From Paenibacillus sp. LS1 (GTDB lineage: Bacteria > Bacillota > Bacilli > Paenibacillales > Paenibacillaceae), in the NCBI RefSeq assembly GCF_026013365.1, contig NZ_JAPDOE010000024.1, positions 1-33,216 on the forward strand: DNA of 33,216 nt. Reading direction: 5' to 3'. Positions within the stretch are counted from its first letter, which is position 1, and each line of letters opens with the position of its first letter. A model generated the notes under the pieces. That model ran no database searches. It saw only the letters and a program-made list of their open reading frames with translations, and was not told the DNA's origin. Made by a program: the position numbers and the translations under genes. Positions 32,701-33,216 of the stretch are shown here, one piece after another.

Positions 32701-32714
32701 TGTAAGCGTTTTTA
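32701..32714 (-). promoter_or_regulatory. Putative cre site (CcpA) upstream of iol promoter
   Basis: The minus strand reads TAAAAACGCTTACA, matching the consensus TGWNANCGNTNWCA at all positions except the second. It ends 9 bp above the -35. Bacillus iol operons are known to be CcpA-repressed. An activating or other role from this upstream position is possible. Confidence 0.5.
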
Positions 32715-32913
32715 TATAATGTGATAAAGAAGGTTAGTTTTAGTGTTGGAGGATGTGTTGTGCTAGACCTGTTCCATTTGAGAACTTTCCACAATTACTA
32801 AGAGTTATGAGAGGAACGATCTCTCGTGAGGATGGGATACATACTGGTGCATGCTAGTGAGCTATATAATCTGTGATTGTGGTGTACTACAATCTCCAAT
32901 ATACCTATGAACG
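32715..32913. other. Gene-free stretch between iol promoter and tRNA terminator
   Basis: About 200 bp with no supported gene or RNA. A 61-residue open frame on the minus strand here lacks a plausible start context and is low-complexity. Confidence 0.45.
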
Positions 32914-32953
32914 CAAAAAAAGAAAGAGACGGTGAGTACCATCTCTTTCTTTT
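32914..32953 (-). terminator. Terminator of tRNA cluster
   Basis: On the minus strand AGAAAGAGA pairs with TCTCTTTCT (9 bp, extended after one mismatch by GGT/ACC), followed by a run of seven T residues. It lies about 10 nt after tRNA-Gly. Confidence 0.85.
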
Positions 32954-32962
32954 CAATATTTA

Positions 32963-33033
32963 AGCGGGTGATGGGAATCGAACCCACGCTATTAGCTTGG
33001 AAGGCTAAAGTTCTACCATTGAACTACACCCGC
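32963..33033 (-). tRNA. tRNA-Gly (TCC)
   Basis: 71 nt without CCA. Acceptor GCGGGTG pairs with CACCCGC, discriminator T. Anticodon arm TTAGC-CTTCCAA-GCTAA has anticodon TCC; T-arm loop TTCGATT. The 3' CCA is not encoded (the sequence continues TAA). It is last of the three in transcription order. Confidence 0.95.
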
Positions 33034-33043
33034 ATAACAACAA

Positions 33044-33117
33044 TCGGGATGACACGATTTGAACATGCGACCCCCTGGTCCCAAACCAGGTGCTCTACCA
33101 AGCTGAGCTACATCCCG
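33044..33117 (-). tRNA. tRNA-Pro (TGG)
   Basis: 74 nt without CCA. Acceptor CGGGATG pairs with CATCCCG, discriminator A. Anticodon arm CCTGG-TTTGGGA-CCAGG has anticodon TGG; T-loop TTCAAAT. No encoded CCA (TTG follows). It lies 10 nt above tRNA-Gly. Confidence 0.95.
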
Positions 33118-33124
33118 TTATCTA

Positions 33125-33203
33125 TACCGGCGAGAGGACTCGAACCTCCACGGTTTCCCACTCGATTTTGAGTCGAGCGCGTCTGCCATTCCGCCACGCC
33201 GGC
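33125..33203 (-). tRNA. tRNA-Leu (CAA)
   Basis: 79 nt without CCA, class II with a variable arm (TGGGAAACCGT). Anticodon arm CTCGA-CTCAAAA-TCGAG has anticodon CAA; T-loop TTCGAGT. Acceptor GCCGGCG pairs with CGCCGGT, so the first pair is G-U rather than G-C; discriminator A. No encoded CCA. It is the first tRNA in the window; more may lie beyond the right edge. Confidence 0.92.
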
Positions 33204-33216
33204 AAAATATGAAGTT

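Noticed and set aside
1..33216. CRISPR array, insertion sequence, prophage or integron structure
   Set aside because: No regularly spaced direct repeats, transposase, integrase or terminal inverted repeats were seen anywhere in the window.

Overview
This window looks like chromosomal DNA of a low-to-mid GC, Gram-positive, spore-former-type Firmicute, most probably Paenibacillus or a close relative. That is inferred from the 16S 5' end and its leader, strong AGGAGG-type ribosome binding sites, TTGaca/TATAAT-type promoters, and the mix of families (YdjO cold protein, CPBP protease, DUF1304, DUF4261, TagA). No phage, insertion sequence or CRISPR array was seen.

Left edge (1-704): the first 29 bases are the 5' end of a 16S rRNA gene on the minus strand. 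Upstream lie a boxA-like element and two promoters that share the same -35. Next (705-5493) is an arginine/ornithine block on the minus strand: a substrate-binding lipoprotein and a permease of an amino-acid ABC transporter, then ornithine aminotransferase (rocD) overlapping arginase (rocF). A GntR/FCD regulator is divergent to it. Two identical TTGTATACAA palindromes, one before each minus-strand unit, suggest a local regulon. No transporter ATPase is present.

Middle (5516-21156): mostly short, independent units. They are a methyltransferase diverging from a small Gly/Tyr-rich protein; a cold-shock pair (cspA-type plus YdjO); a DUF6953-like protein; a CPBP protease; a PAP2 phosphatase; an AraC regulator divergent from a short, divergent pyruvate kinase; a soluble PAS-PAS chemoreceptor; an AHSA1/SRPBCC protein; a translationally coupled SUKH-3/TagA pair followed by an AraC regulator; MOSC, DUF1304, DUF4261 and STAS-like proteins; and a GNAT enzyme overlapping a membrane-anchored protein.

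Right part (21636-32571): a dCache chemoreceptor, then a seven-gene minus-strand myo-inositol catabolic operon transcribed iolD-iolE-iolC-iolA-iolG-iolB-lacI-type regulator. Three AAGCGC-centred palindromes at its promoter, and a cre-like site just upstream of it, fit substrate induction through the LacI-type protein plus catabolite repression. The operon covers inositol to the phosphorylated ring-opened acid and methylmalonate-semialdehyde oxidation. It lacks the iolJ aldolase and any inositol transporter. The right edge (32914-33203) holds a minus-strand tRNA cluster, Leu(CAA)-Pro(TGG)-Gly(TCC), none with an encoded CCA, closed by a terminator.

The points most worth a second look are the pyruvate kinase with an altered potassium-site motif (NMAHG), the orphan SUKH-TagA coupling, the GntR palindromes tying transport to rocD-rocF, and the LacI-type control of the iol operon.
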